Below are positions 1 through 8,252 of a DNA stretch of 64,000 nucleotides, one piece after another (position 1 is the stretch's first letter; each line of letters begins with the position of its first letter). A program made the translations under genes and the position numbers. The notes below the pieces were generated by a model. The model worked only from the letters and a program-made list of their open reading frames with translations. It made no database searches and had not been told where the DNA came from. The stretch is taken from contig NZ_JHQL01000001.1 of assembly GCF_000712975.1 (NCBI RefSeq), positions 538,625 to 602,624 on the forward strand. The letters run 5' to 3'. This DNA is from Vreelandella neptunia (GTDB taxonomy: Bacteria > Pseudomonadota > Gammaproteobacteria > Pseudomonadales > Halomonadaceae).

Positions 1-1
1 C

Positions 2-502
2 CGCGGGATAAAAGGCCGGTTGCGCTATGTATTTTCGTTTTGGGCCATGGTGGATTTACTGGCGATTTTGCCGTATTTCCTGGGGTTTATGGTTCAAAAC
101 AACGGCTTCTTACTACATATGTTGCGTTTGGCGCTAATGTTGCGACTAACCCGTTTAGGCCGATTCAGCCAGGCTTGGGTAGCGCTGGCAGAGGCGCTGA
201 AATCTCGTTCTCATGAGCTGTGGTTGAGTGCGGGTCTAGCGATGCTATTGCTGTTACTTTCCTCTTTCTGCCTGTATTTAGCAGAAGCCTCTGCCCAACC
301 GGAAGTGTTTGGCAGCGTGCTCCGTGTGCTGTGGTGGAGTGTTACTACGCTGACGACGGTGGGGTATGGCGATATGGTTCCTATCACTGGGTTAGGTAAG
401 TTTTTTGCGGGATTAACGGCGGTGGCGGGCATCGGGATTATCGCGATGCCCACGGGGATTTTGGCGGCGGTATTAAGTGATGCGTTTCAGAAAAATCGCT
501 AG
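2..502 (+). CDS. Voltage-gated potassium channel, 3' part
   Basis: This is the C-terminal part of an inner-membrane voltage-gated K+ channel. The reading frame is open to the left edge, so the true start lies outside the window; a TTG at 20 is only an internal codon. What remains shows an S3-like segment, an S4-like helix with spaced arginines (around RLALMLRLTRLGR), S5, the pore helix and the selectivity filter TTVGYGD followed by S6. Presence of the full TVGYGD filter supports K+ selectivity. The stop is TAG at 500-502. The next gene is convergent, on the other strand. The family call is secure; the gating signal and physiological role cannot be read from this fragment. Confidence 0.9.
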   Translation, partial: RGIKGRLRYVFSFWAMVDLLAILPYFLGFMVQNNGFLLHMLRLALMLRLTRLGRFSQAWVALAEALKSRSHELWLSAGLAMLLLLLSSFCLYLAEASAQPEVFGSVLRVLWWSVTTLTTVGYGDMVPITGLGKFFAGLTAVAGIGIIAMPTGILAAVLSDAFQKNR

Positions 503-545
503 TCTCCGGTGGGAAGTCATCCGCTGAGGCTTTTAGGTGCTATTC

Positions 546-573
546 CCACGACGAGCGGGGCGTCATGTCGTGG
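546..573. terminator. Weak hairpin between convergent genes
   Basis: A 7-bp inverted repeat (ccacgac / gtcgtgg) with a 14-nt loop lies between the channel gene and the convergent outer-membrane protein gene. No clear T-run follows on either strand, so termination is a guess from position. Confidence 0.3.
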
Positions 574-584
574 AAAACGTGTTA

Positions 585-1325
585 CTAAAACATCCAGGTT
601 GCGCCTAGTAGTGGGCCACTCATCGACACATCAACGCGGGTGCCGTTTTCATCGCGGTCTACTGCTAAGTGCCGAAAGCCTGCTGAAAGGTGAAAAGCAT
701 CATTTACCTGGTAGTTCGCCGTGGCGACCGCTTGCCATGTGCTACTGGCATCTATGCCGAAGCCGCCCCCATCAACATGCACTAACGTTGACCACTTAGG
801 TGTCCACGTTGAGCGCAGCCGGGCGGCTAAAAGTGGATCGACCCAGCGTTCCGTGTGACTGGCGCTAATGCCTAAGGCGGGCACGCTCACGTCAGCTTCT
901 ATTCGCCAAGCCCGTGCACCCGCTAATAGATCTAGGTATTGGGTCGGGGTGTTGAGCACTTGATAGCCTGCTGCTGCGGTTATCGAACGCTGACGTAGGT
1001 TGCCTTCTATCGCAACGCCGGGCTGCAACGTGCTCTCATGGCTCAGTGATGCCCAGGTAATATCTCCAAACAAAACCCAGCGGTCTTTACGGGCGCTACC
1101 GGCCATAAAAAAAGCACCTTCTAGGTCACTCAATACATCACTAAAAGAGCGTGAGGTGCTGATGGTTGGGGCGTTGGAGAGTGGCCGGACATCGCCAGCC
1201 AGCGCTGTCATCCACACATAGGGGGTTAGCTGGAAACGCCAAGAGTCGTCTTGTGCGTGGGTGTTGGCGGCGAAGCCAGCAGCCATAAAGCCAACTGAGG
1301 CAATAAGTAAGCGGGCGTTGGGCAT
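585..1325 (-). CDS. Outer-membrane beta-barrel protein
   Basis: An exported protein of about 246 residues. It begins with a signal peptide ending near THA-QD and closes with a C-terminal phenylalanine (LGATWMF), the usual signature of a barrel inserted by the BAM machinery. The mature part has alternating hydrophobic/aromatic strands (QLTPYVWMTAL, GYQVLNTPTQYLDL, VHVDGGGFG), typical of 8-12 strand porin-like proteins. I chose the ATG at 1325 because the AGGA at the end of the upstream repeat is then 8 nt away; the ATG at 1331 is only 2 nt from it. It lies downstream of msrPQ in the same direction (72-nt gap) and may be cotranscribed. No specific substrate is recognisable. Confidence 0.8.
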   Translation of the reverse strand: MPNARLLIASVGFMAAGFAANTHAQDDSWRFQLTPYVWMTALAGDVRPLSNAPTISTSRSFSDVLSDLEGAFFMAGSARKDRWVLFGDITWASLSHESTLQPGVAIEGNLRQRSITAAAGYQVLNTPTQYLDLLAGARAWRIEADVSVPALGISASHTERWVDPLLAARLRSTWTPKWSTLVHVDGGGFGIDASSTWQAVATANYQVNDAFHLSAGFRHLAVDRDENGTRVDVSMSGPLLGATWMF

Positions 1326-1331
1326 CGTCAT

Positions 1332-1369
1332 TGTCCTAATGAGAGTGTCCTAATGAGAGTGTCTTAATG
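1332..1369. repeat. 14-bp tandem repeat carrying the ribosome site
   Basis: On the minus strand the unit CTCTCATTAGGACA occurs twice head to tail, preceded by a diverged partial copy (CATTAAGACA). Each full unit contains an AGGA Shine-Dalgarno core, and the last copy sits directly before the start of the outer-membrane protein gene. Copy-number change here would move or duplicate the ribosome binding site. Confidence 0.85.
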
Positions 1370-1403
1370 TTAGCCGTGCCGTTTAACTTTTACCGAGATA
1401 TGT

Positions 1404-2021
1404 TCACCGACTCAATCGGTAGCGCAGTTTTGGTAGTGTGCGAGCGACGGGCGGCAGGCGGGTTGCCATGACTAATGCGGCAATGGCGGCATACATGGCC
1501 CACTCTTGCATGTCGGCACGTACTACCCAGAAAAAGTGCAGTAACACTAAGCCTAAAATGACATAAGAAAATTTGTGTAGCGGTTTCCAGCGTTTGCCTA
1601 AGCGGCGAATTGACCAGCGGTTAGAGGTAGCACCTAATACGGCAAGGCCGATCAGTGCGATCATGCCAACAATGATATAGGGCCGTTTGATCAACTCGCT
1701 ACCTAGTAGTGCCCAGTTAAGCCCCAGAATAAACAGCGCGTAGCTGAGCATATGCAGGGTGGCATAGGCGAGTGTCCACAGACCAAGTTGACGGCGGATC
1801 AATGCAAAGCCTTTCCAGCGGGTGAACTTAGTGAGCGGCGTAAGACTCAGCGTGAGGAGCAGCATACATAGCCCGCCAATGCCGATGTTCAGCAGCAGGT
1901 AATTCCCTGGCTCGGGGCCAGCGGCGTTACTGGCTACCTGCCAGCCCCAGAACACCAGCGGCGCGAGCGCCGCCAGGAAAACGCCTATCCGCCACAGTAA
2001 CCATACCCGTGGTGCTGCCAT
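1404..2021 (-). CDS. msrQ: MsrQ, heme-binding membrane subunit of MsrPQ
   Basis: Inner-membrane b-type heme protein (205 aa) that passes electrons from the quinone pool or flavin reductase to the periplasmic methionine sulfoxide reductase MsrP. It has about six hydrophobic helices and the histidine positions expected for heme ligation (ATLHMLSYAL and KPLHKFSYVIL, plus VLLHFFW). The length matches E. coli MsrQ/YedZ. Its ATG overlaps the msrP stop by one base (TAATG), so translation is almost certainly coupled. The regulator genes lie upstream in the same direction. Confidence is high from both sequence and pairing. Confidence 0.95.
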   Translation of the reverse strand: MAAPRVWLLWRIGVFLAALAPLVFWGWQVASNAAGPEPGNYLLLNIGIGGLCMLLLTLSLTPLTKFTRWKGFALIRRQLGLWTLAYATLHMLSYALFILGLNWALLGSELIKRPYIIVGMIALIGLAVLGATSNRWSIRRLGKRWKPLHKFSYVILGLVLLHFFWVVRADMQEWAMYAAIAALVMATRLPPVARTLPKLRYRLSR

Positions 2022-3037
2022 TAGTAGTACTTCCTTAAATCCATGCCAGCATAGAGCTCGGCGACCTCGTCGGCATAGCCGTTAAACATCTGCGTATCAA
2101 TGGTATTAGAATTAAACAGGCTGTTGGGTAGACGTCGCTCGGTGGCTTGGCTCCAACGCGGATGGTCAACTTCTGGGTTAACATTGGCATAAAAGCCGTA
2201 CTCATCAGCGGCGATTTGCTGCCAGGAGTTGACCGGCTGCTCTTCCACCAGTGAGATACGCACAATGGATTTAATGCTCTTGAAGCCATATTTCCAAGGC
2301 ACTACCAGCCGCAAGGGCGCGCCGTTCTGGTTGGGCAATTCACGGCCATACATGCCCATGGCGAGCAGTGTCAGCGGATTCATGGCCTCATCTAAGCGCA
2401 AACCTTCCACGTAAGGCCAATCGATGATCGAGAATGAAGAGCGTTGGCCACGCATCTGCTCTGGGTCGACTAGGGTTTCAAAGCGCACGTACTTGGCTTT
2501 GCTGGTGGGGTCGGCACGTCGAATTACCTCCGCAAGGGGGATGCCAAGCCAGGGAATCACCATTGACCACGCCTCTACGCAGCGCAAACGGTAAATACGC
2601 TCTTCAAACTGCGAAGGCTTAGCGAAGTCTTCTAGGGCAAAGCGCCCGCCGTTATTCACTTCACCGTCGACTACCACGCTCCATGGCTGGGTTTCCAGGC
2701 TGCCTGCATGGCGGGCAGGGTCGCGTTTATCGGTGCCAAACTCAAAAAAGTTGTTGTAGCCGCTGGCATCGTCAAAAGGGGCGATTTTATCTTTATCAGG
2801 GTCGTTTGGGGTGATAGCTCGCCACTGGGTGTTGCTAATTTTCTCCCTCAGCCAGACTGGAGCATCGCCTTCCGGCACATCAGAATAATCTTCGTTGGCG
2901 CGGACGTGGCCGGAGAGGGCAAGCCCCGCGCCTAGACCCGCCATGCCGCCCATAAAGCGCCGTCGGGAGAGGTAAATAGATTCCGGTGTTACATCGGATT
3001 CGTGTAAATCACTCGGTTTGGCAATCTTTATAAGCAT
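2021..3037 (-). CDS. msrP: MsrP, periplasmic molybdopterin methionine sulfoxide reductase
   Basis: Catalytic subunit (338 aa) repairing oxidised methionines in periplasmic proteins. A twin-arginine signal (SRRRFMGG, near residues 24-31) directs folded, cofactor-loaded export. The sulfite-oxidase-type molybdopterin domain follows, with the Mo-ligating cysteine visible in YRLRCVEAWSM (Cys near 153). Length and ending (DLRKYY) agree with YedY/MsrP. It is followed by msrQ with a one-base overlap. A two-component system is encoded 93 nt upstream in the same direction; in E. coli the HprRS system beside msrPQ responds to hypochlorite, so a similar control is plausible here but inferred. Confidence 0.96.
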   Translation of the reverse strand: MLIKIAKPSDLHESDVTPESIYLSRRRFMGGMAGLGAGLALSGHVRANEDYSDVPEGDAPVWLREKISNTQWRAITPNDPDKDKIAPFDDASGYNNFFEFGTDKRDPARHAGSLETQPWSVVVDGEVNNGGRFALEDFAKPSQFEERIYRLRCVEAWSMVIPWLGIPLAEVIRRADPTSKAKYVRFETLVDPEQMRGQRSSFSIIDWPYVEGLRLDEAMNPLTLLAMGMYGRELPNQNGAPLRLVVPWKYGFKSIKSIVRISLVEEQPVNSWQQIAADEYGFYANVNPEVDHPRWSQATERRLPNSLFNSNTIDTQMFNGYADEVAELYAGMDLRKYY

Positions 3038-3130
3038 GTGGTGTCTCCACTCGCTATGGGGAAGGGGTGTGATGACTCTAGCCAGTTTGCACCAGATTTA
3101 TCACAACCAGCTCTCTAGGTTATTACGTAT

Positions 3131-4621
3131 TTATAACGTTAGAGTGCGAGGGGCGGTGGGTAACCGTATGCAGAAGGATGCACCGCCAGTGTCCAGGTTC
3201 TCGACACTGATATCACCGCCCTGAAGCGTCATGATTCTGCGTGCAATGGCCAGCCCTAATCCTGCATGGCCAGCGCCATCAGAGGTCTCACCACGATAAA
3301 ACGGGTCAAAGATATGCGGCAGGTCCTGTTCCGAGATGCCTGAGCCGCTGTCTTGTACGCAAACCTGTGGTTTGCCGTCCGTTTGACTAAGCACAACGTC
3401 GATGTTGCCGCCAGCGGGGCTGTAGGCAATGGCGTTGCTGATCAAGTTGTCGAGTACGCGTTCGGTCATAGCAAGATCGGCGTAGGCTCTGGGTAACGCT
3501 GGATTACCGCTCAACGTTAGCGCTAATTGGTTATCTCTTGCAGTTTGATCGTGCTTCTGCACTACGTCATGTACCAGTTCTGCTAGCGGGAAGGGTTCAG
3601 GTACTGGCTGTTTCTCTCTTGCCTCAAGGGCGGCAAGCTCGAAGAGCTCATCCACTAAGCGGCTTAACCGACGGCCTTCTTTGAGGGCAATGTCGAGAAA
3701 GCGATCCTGTTCTTGGGGGCTGAGACGATCACGCCTTAATTTCAGGCTTTCGATATAGCCTTGCATGGAGGCAAGCGGGGTTCGCAGGTCGTGGGATACT
3801 TGGGCGATCAAGCGACGGCGTTGGGTATCCTTTTCTGTCAGCTGTTCGATCTGGGTGGCAATTCGATGGGCCATGTCGTCGAAGGTAGCGTCCAAATAAT
3901 CGATCTCATCGCGCACCACGGACTGTTTGTCGTGCCATCTGCTATCGAGCCGGGGCTGGCTCATGTCGCTGTTTTCAAACGCTTCCACTCGGCGTGTTAA
4001 TGATCTCAGGCGGCGAGTCAGCAGGCGGAAAATAGTCAGCCCTGCGAGCATCGTCACCGTTAGGCTGACTAGCAACGCCCAGGCGCTCATTTCCAGTAGT
4101 TTGCCACCACGGGCCATGGTTTCCGCCGTGTCGTACTCTTCACCCCGTAAAACGACATAGAGGTACCCTTCGGGGTTGTCTGCTGTTGGCACCGGGGTAA
4201 CGGAAAAGACTTTCTGCCGATCGTGACTGCGGGGGGCATCACCAAGTATCGGATAAAGGCTCATGTCATCCACTAGCCTGCGTATGGGAGCCATCGAGAC
4301 TTGCTTGCGTTTAATCTTCGCTGGGTCTGCTGAATAAGACAGGATGGTGCCATCCAGCCCTAGCAGGTAGATCTCGATGCTGGGATTAATTGCCATGTAC
4401 AGTGCGAATAGTTCTTCTAGAGCGCTACTATCAAGTTGCCCGTTGCTGACCAGATTTCTGTCTGATACTAGATTTTTGGCTAGATTCTGGTGTAACGCTT
4501 GATTGACCGAAGCATTGTATTCGCGCAGCGAATAGAGGCTGATGAAGGTATATAGCAGGCCGACGGCGAGCAATAACAGAAATAAGCCTAAGGCTAGCCG
4601 AGTATAGAGTGTTTTCAGCAT
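3131..4621 (-). CDS. Sensor histidine kinase beside msrPQ
   Basis: Membrane histidine kinase of 496 aa. Order: TM1 (about 8-30), a periplasmic sensor region of about 145 residues, TM2 (about 178-200), HAMP, HisKA with the phospho-accepting His in QVSHDLRTPL (near 277), and HATPase_c with the N-box (NLISNAIAYS), DSGSGI and GLGLAIA. The periplasmic region has no cysteine but several methionines, so any oxidant sensing would be methionine-based or indirect. It begins 3 nt after the response regulator stop. Gene order (RR-HK-msrP-msrQ) resembles the E. coli hprRS-msrPQ locus, which suggests it controls periplasmic oxidative repair; this is inference from context. Confidence 0.92.
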   Translation of the reverse strand: MLKTLYTRLALGLFLLLLAVGLLYTFISLYSLREYNASVNQALHQNLAKNLVSDRNLVSNGQLDSSALEELFALYMAINPSIEIYLLGLDGTILSYSADPAKIKRKQVSMAPIRRLVDDMSLYPILGDAPRSHDRQKVFSVTPVPTADNPEGYLYVVLRGEEYDTAETMARGGKLLEMSAWALLVSLTVTMLAGLTIFRLLTRRLRSLTRRVEAFENSDMSQPRLDSRWHDKQSVVRDEIDYLDATFDDMAHRIATQIEQLTEKDTQRRRLIAQVSHDLRTPLASMQGYIESLKLRRDRLSPQEQDRFLDIALKEGRRLSRLVDELFELAALEAREKQPVPEPFPLAELVHDVVQKHDQTARDNQLALTLSGNPALPRAYADLAMTERVLDNLISNAIAYSPAGGNIDVVLSQTDGKPQVCVQDSGSGISEQDLPHIFDPFYRGETSDGAGHAGLGLAIARRIMTLQGGDISVENLDTGGASFCIRLPTAPRTLTL

Positions 4622-4624
4622 AAC

Positions 4625-5338
4625 TTATTCGCGGAAGCGATAGCCCACCCCCCAAACGGTTTGGATAAACGCCGGGGCAGCGGGGTCCGCTTCGATCTTG
4701 CCCCGTAAGCGATTGATATGGGTATTGACGGTATGTTCGTAACCTTCGTGGCTGTAGCCCCACACGGTATCAAGCAGTTGGGCACGGCTAAATACCCGCC
4801 CGGGATGCGTGGCAAAGTGCCATAACAGGTCAAATTCTCGGGCAGTGAGTTCAACAGGCTGGTCTTTTATAAATACCCGCCGACGCAGCGGGTCAATGCG
4901 CAGCCTATCGGTGATTAATTCTTGCTGGCTGGGTTCCGCGGCTGAGGAAGATGCCATGGCATCTACGCGTCGGAACAAGGCTTTCACCCTTGCCGATAGT
5001 TCAGCCACACTGAAGGGCTTGGTGAGGTAATCATCCGCCCCCATTTCCAGGCCTAGAACCCGATCCAGCTCCGTACTTTTAGCGGTTAGCATCAGTACCG
5101 GAACGTAACCTGGGCCAGCGCGGATTTCGCGGCAAATTGACAGCCCGTCCAGGCCGGGCAGCATCAGGTCGAGAACCACAAGGTCGATTCCCCCTTCACG
5201 AAAACGCGCAAGCCCGGAATCACCGCGCTCGCAAAGAATAGGGTTCATGCCAAGCTCGGCCACATGCATGCGGACGAGCTCACCAATACCCGGGTTATCT
5301 TCAATAATCAATACGTTTCGTGTCATAGGTAGTCGCAT
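4625..5338 (-). CDS. OmpR-family response regulator beside msrPQ
   Basis: Two-domain regulator of 237 aa. The receiver has the acidic pair (IIEDN), the phospho-Asp in VVLDLMLPG (near 57), the switch Thr in MLTA and the Lys in LTKPF. The winged-helix DNA-binding domain ends with TVNTHINRLRGKIE and WGVGYRF. It is the first gene of a likely operon RR-HK-msrP-msrQ. A second ATG four codons in is possible, but neither start has a strong ribosome site. The 11-bp direct repeats upstream (5451 and 5495) are candidate binding sites. Target genes are inferred only from neighbourhood. Confidence 0.92.
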   Translation of the reverse strand: MRLPMTRNVLIIEDNPGIGELVRMHVAELGMNPILCERGDSGLARFREGGIDLVVLDLMLPGLDGLSICREIRAGPGYVPVLMLTAKSTELDRVLGLEMGADDYLTKPFSVAELSARVKALFRRVDAMASSSAAEPSQQELITDRLRIDPLRRRVFIKDQPVELTAREFDLLWHFATHPGRVFSRAQLLDTVWGYSHEGYEHTVNTHINRLRGKIEADPAAPAFIQTVWGVGYRFRE

Positions 5339-5411
5339 TATCTTCTTTTGTGCTTTCGCCTTATGGCTCTAGGCGCTTGGGTACTCGTGATATTTTCCTA
5401 CTCATTGTTCG

Positions 5412-5505
5412 GAAGATTCGAGACTATCTTCGATGTACACCATTACGGGGGTGTCACGGGGTGATATAGAGTGTATCGCGCAAAGTTCACAAATGTGTCA
5501 CGGGG
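5412..5505. promoter_or_regulatory. Divergent promoter region with direct repeats
   Basis: Between the response regulator (minus) and the DUF2157 gene (plus). The 11-mer gtgtcacgggg occurs at 5451-5461 and 5495-5505, 44 bp apart start to start, close to four helical turns, which suits two regulator dimers on one face. A 6-bp palindrome (gaagat...atcttc, 5412-5431) lies on the regulator side. No transcription start can be assigned with certainty. Confidence 0.5.
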
Positions 5506-5581
5506 ACTCTAACGATAGGGCGATGTCTGCATTAACGCCTCCCCTTATTTCAATAAGTGTGTTTCAGCAAGGAGAGCGCCC

Positions 5582-6556
5582 ATGACGACTACACGCCGTA
5601 AACTCATGTCGTTGATTGGGCAGGGGGTGATACCTCCTGAACAAGTGCCGTTAGCGGTTAAAGTGGCAGAACTGCATCCGTCGCCCCACGCTTGGGCGCT
5701 ATTGATTGATCGACTGCTGCTGTGGCTGGGTAGCTTGGCGCTGGCCTGCGCGGTGCTGTTCTTCGTGGCTTTCAATTGGTCGGACATGGGCCGCCTGCCA
5801 CGCTTTGCATTAGTGCAGGCCGCATTGGTGTTGGCGGCAGGCGTCGCGGTGTGGGGCAGCACAAGCGTAATGCTTTTTCGCGTGGCGTTAACCGCGGCGT
5901 TTCTATTGATAGGAGTACTACTAGCGCTGGTGGGCCAGGTTTACCAAACCGGTGCTGACCCATGGCAGTTGTTTTTCATCTGGGCGCTGCTTACCTTGCC
6001 GCTGGTGTGGATAGCACGTTTTGATCCACTTTGGGTGGCGTGGCTAGGGCTTTTAAACCTATCAGTGTGGCTATATAGCAGCACCTGGGGCGGTATTTTA
6101 GGCAGTGTGTTCTTTACTGATAACGCCGGCTTATGGGGGCTGGCGCTTATCAACTTAGTGGCACAAACAGTGTGGGAGTGGGGCGTGCAGCGGCGTAAAT
6201 GGTCAGGCCGCTGGGCGATTTGCTTGCTGGCGCTGGGTAGCGGCGTGCCGCTGACGTTATTGATGATGGCGTGGGTGAGCGGGGAAACGCATTCATTGAC
6301 ACCGATTGTGGCGATATACCCCGTTTGGTTGGCAGTGCTATATGGCGTTTATCGCCAGTGGCGGCTTGAGCTTTTTATGTTGGCCGGTGGCTGCGTATCG
6401 GTGATTGCGGTAGTTATATGGCTGCTCGCACGTTACGTACTATGGGAAAGCCAGTGGAGTGAAGGCAGCTTTCTATTGCTGGCAGGCGCTGTCTTTGCCA
6501 TGGGGGCGGCAGCGGTGGCGTGGTTAAAACGCTTAAACGCTGAGGAGGCGTTATGA
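5582..6556 (+). CDS. DUF2157 membrane protein
   Basis: A 324-aa inner-membrane protein with a short cytoplasmic N-terminus (residues 1-45) and about ten hydrophobic helices. The N-terminal part, with a G-x-I-x-x-E-Q pattern (GQGVIPPEQV), fits the DUF2157 family. It starts after a strong ribosome site (aaggag). Its stop overlaps the next start by four bases (ATGA), so it is the first gene of a coupled three-gene set with DUF4401 and GDYXXLXY proteins. This trio is conserved in many proteobacteria, but its biochemical function is not established. Confidence is high for the gene and moderate for the family. Confidence 0.88.
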   Translation: MTTTRRKLMSLIGQGVIPPEQVPLAVKVAELHPSPHAWALLIDRLLLWLGSLALACAVLFFVAFNWSDMGRLPRFALVQAALVLAAGVAVWGSTSVMLFRVALTAAFLLIGVLLALVGQVYQTGADPWQLFFIWALLTLPLVWIARFDPLWVAWLGLLNLSVWLYSSTWGGILGSVFFTDNAGLWGLALINLVAQTVWEWGVQRRKWSGRWAICLLALGSGVPLTLLMMAWVSGETHSLTPIVAIYPVWLAVLYGVYRQWRLELFMLAGGCVSVIAVVIWLLARYVLWESQWSEGSFLLLAGAVFAMGAAAVAWLKRLNAEEAL

Positions 6557-7647
6557 GTCAGCCTAGGAGTACGTTAACGCAGCGATTAACTCGGGCTGGC
6601 ATTTCACTAAATGAGACTTCATCAACAACGCCGCTGGAATCACCCTGGTTTGTGAGGGTTCTGCAGGCGTTTTCCGGCTGGTTAGCAGCGCTATTTCTGT
6701 TGGGCTTTATTGCCACGGCAGTAGTGTTTGTACTGGAAAGCACAGGGGCTTCCCTTATTGCAGGCAGCCTGTTGATTGGCGGGGCATTTGCACTACTGTG
6801 CGCAGCGCGAAGCGATGTGTTGGAACACATGGCGCTGGCGTTTAGTTTAGCTGGGCAATTATTAGTGGCTTGGCCAGCGGTCGAGATGTGGGGCGTTTCT
6901 GCAACTCTATGGTGGGGTTTGCTGGCGCTACAGTGCGCGATGGCGTTGATTATGCCTAGCCAAGTTCACCGCAGTATGTCGGCGTTTTTAGCAAGTTTAG
7001 CGTTGACGTTGGCGCTGGCGACCAATGGGTTGGCACCGGTGGCGATTGGCTTAGTGGTGCTGGTGCTGGCACTGCTCTGGTTGAATGAGTATCGTTGGCC
7101 TAGGCACATAGGCGCTGTTCAGGCATGGGGGGCTGGCCTGTTAGTGGGACTGTTGGTGCTTCAGGGGGTGGCGTACGCTAACCAATTTAACTGGATCTAC
7201 GATTCAGACGCTCTCTGGCTCGGCCCATGGCTCGCCAGCTGGCTGGGCACTGCGTTGGTGGCGTTGGCCTTGGTGAGCGTTATTCATCAGGCATTTTGTC
7301 AGCATTCTCAGCCTGCCATTGCACAACGCCTGGCGATTTATGTCGCGGTTGCGCTAGTCGCGGTGGTGACTGTTTATGTGCCAGGGCTTGGCGCTGGAGT
7401 GGCGGTGCTACTGCTCGGGTTTGCGATAGGCCATCGACCGCTGATGGGAAGCGGTGTGTTGCTGTTACTGATGGCGATTAGCAGTTATTACTATTGGTTG
7501 GACGTGACGCTGTTGGTGAAATCACTCATGTTGCTGGCAATGGGGGCGTTTCTGTTAATCATTCGCTGGATATTGAAGCATTGGTTGCTAAACCGCTGGC
7601 TAACAGTGCATAAGCCTGCGCCGCTAGGAGATGCTAATGAGCAGTAG
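6553..7647 (+). CDS. DUF4401 membrane protein
   Basis: A 364-aa polytopic membrane protein with about eleven to twelve hydrophobic segments after a polar N-terminus of about 35 residues (LTQRLTRAGI...). It fits the DUF4401 family by position between DUF2157 and GDYXXLXY genes and by its helix pattern. The start has a clear ribosome site (gaggagg) and overlaps the previous stop by four bases; its own stop overlaps the next gene by 11 bases. The tight coupling suggests the three products assemble in fixed ratio in the inner membrane. Function unknown. Confidence 0.87.
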   Translation: MSQPRSTLTQRLTRAGISLNETSSTTPLESPWFVRVLQAFSGWLAALFLLGFIATAVVFVLESTGASLIAGSLLIGGAFALLCAARSDVLEHMALAFSLAGQLLVAWPAVEMWGVSATLWWGLLALQCAMALIMPSQVHRSMSAFLASLALTLALATNGLAPVAIGLVVLVLALLWLNEYRWPRHIGAVQAWGAGLLVGLLVLQGVAYANQFNWIYDSDALWLGPWLASWLGTALVALALVSVIHQAFCQHSQPAIAQRLAIYVAVALVAVVTVYVPGLGAGVAVLLLGFAIGHRPLMGSGVLLLLMAISSYYYWLDVTLLVKSLMLLAMGAFLLIIRWILKHWLLNRWLTVHKPAPLGDANEQ

Positions 7648-8182
7648 CGTTAAGCGAAACCGCTGGATAGTCATTGTTGCCACTGCTGTTGTGCTAGCAG
7701 TGGTTAACTGGGCCATTTGGCAAAAAGAGCATCACTTAGCTGAAGGTGAGATTGTTTATTTGGAGCTTGCCCCCGTTGATCCGCGTTCGTTAATGCAGGG
7801 CGACTACATGGCGCTCAGCTTTGCGTTGGCTAATCGTATTCGCGTGCAGCGCGCAATTGACCGCCACAAAGAGGTGGCTGAAAACCCTATACAAACGGCA
7901 GCCAATGACAGCGTGGTAGTTCGTTTGGATGAATTCTCCATTGCCCACTTCCAGCGTTTGGATGATGGCTCGCCGCTAGGCGATGACGAAAGGCGTTTAC
8001 GCTATCGACTGCGTCATGGAGATGTACGTTTTGCTACGGATGCGTTTTTTTTCCAAGAAGGGCACGCCGATCGTTTTGAGTCCGCCCGCTACGGTCAGTT
8101 CCGAGCCAACGATCACGGCGAGCTGCTGTTAGTAGCACTGTATGATGAGTCGCTAAATCGCTTAGGAGAGATGGAAAGGTGA
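7637..8182 (+). CDS. GDYXXLXY-domain membrane-anchored protein
   Basis: Third gene of the triad, 181 aa. One N-terminal membrane anchor (about residues 8-28) is followed by a periplasmic domain with the family motif as GDYMALSF near residue 57. The second half is rich in charged residues, including RYRLRHGDVRFATDAFFFQEGHA. I chose the ATG at 7637 because aggag lies 6 nt before it; the ATG at 7631 abuts that site. The fold and role are unknown; in other bacteria the domain always occurs with DUF2157/DUF4401 neighbours, which supports one complex. Confidence 0.9.
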   Translation: MSSSVKRNRWIVIVATAVVLAVVNWAIWQKEHHLAEGEIVYLELAPVDPRSLMQGDYMALSFALANRIRVQRAIDRHKEVAENPIQTAANDSVVVRLDEFSIAHFQRLDDGSPLGDDERRLRYRLRHGDVRFATDAFFFQEGHADRFESARYGQFRANDHGELLLVALYDESLNRLGEMER

Positions 8183-8237
8183 GACCTGTATTGGCAAAAC
8201 ATCACCTTTCGCAATTAAAAACACCACCTTTCGCAAT
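8174..8237. repeat. Hairpin over a stop codon plus 13-bp direct repeat
   Basis: A 9-bp perfect inverted repeat (gaaaggtga at 8174-8182, tcacctttc at 8202-8210) has its left arm ending in the GDYXXLXY stop codon. The sequence cacctttcgcaat is then repeated at 8203-8215 and 8225-8237. It may act as a terminator or mRNA-end hairpin for the triad, but no T-run follows. Confidence 0.5.
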
Positions 8238-8252
8238 GAATAGCGAAGACGA

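Noticed and set aside
20..22. TTG as start of the K+ channel
   Set aside because: The frame stays open to the left edge and the channel would lack its first helices; the gene is simply cut by the window.
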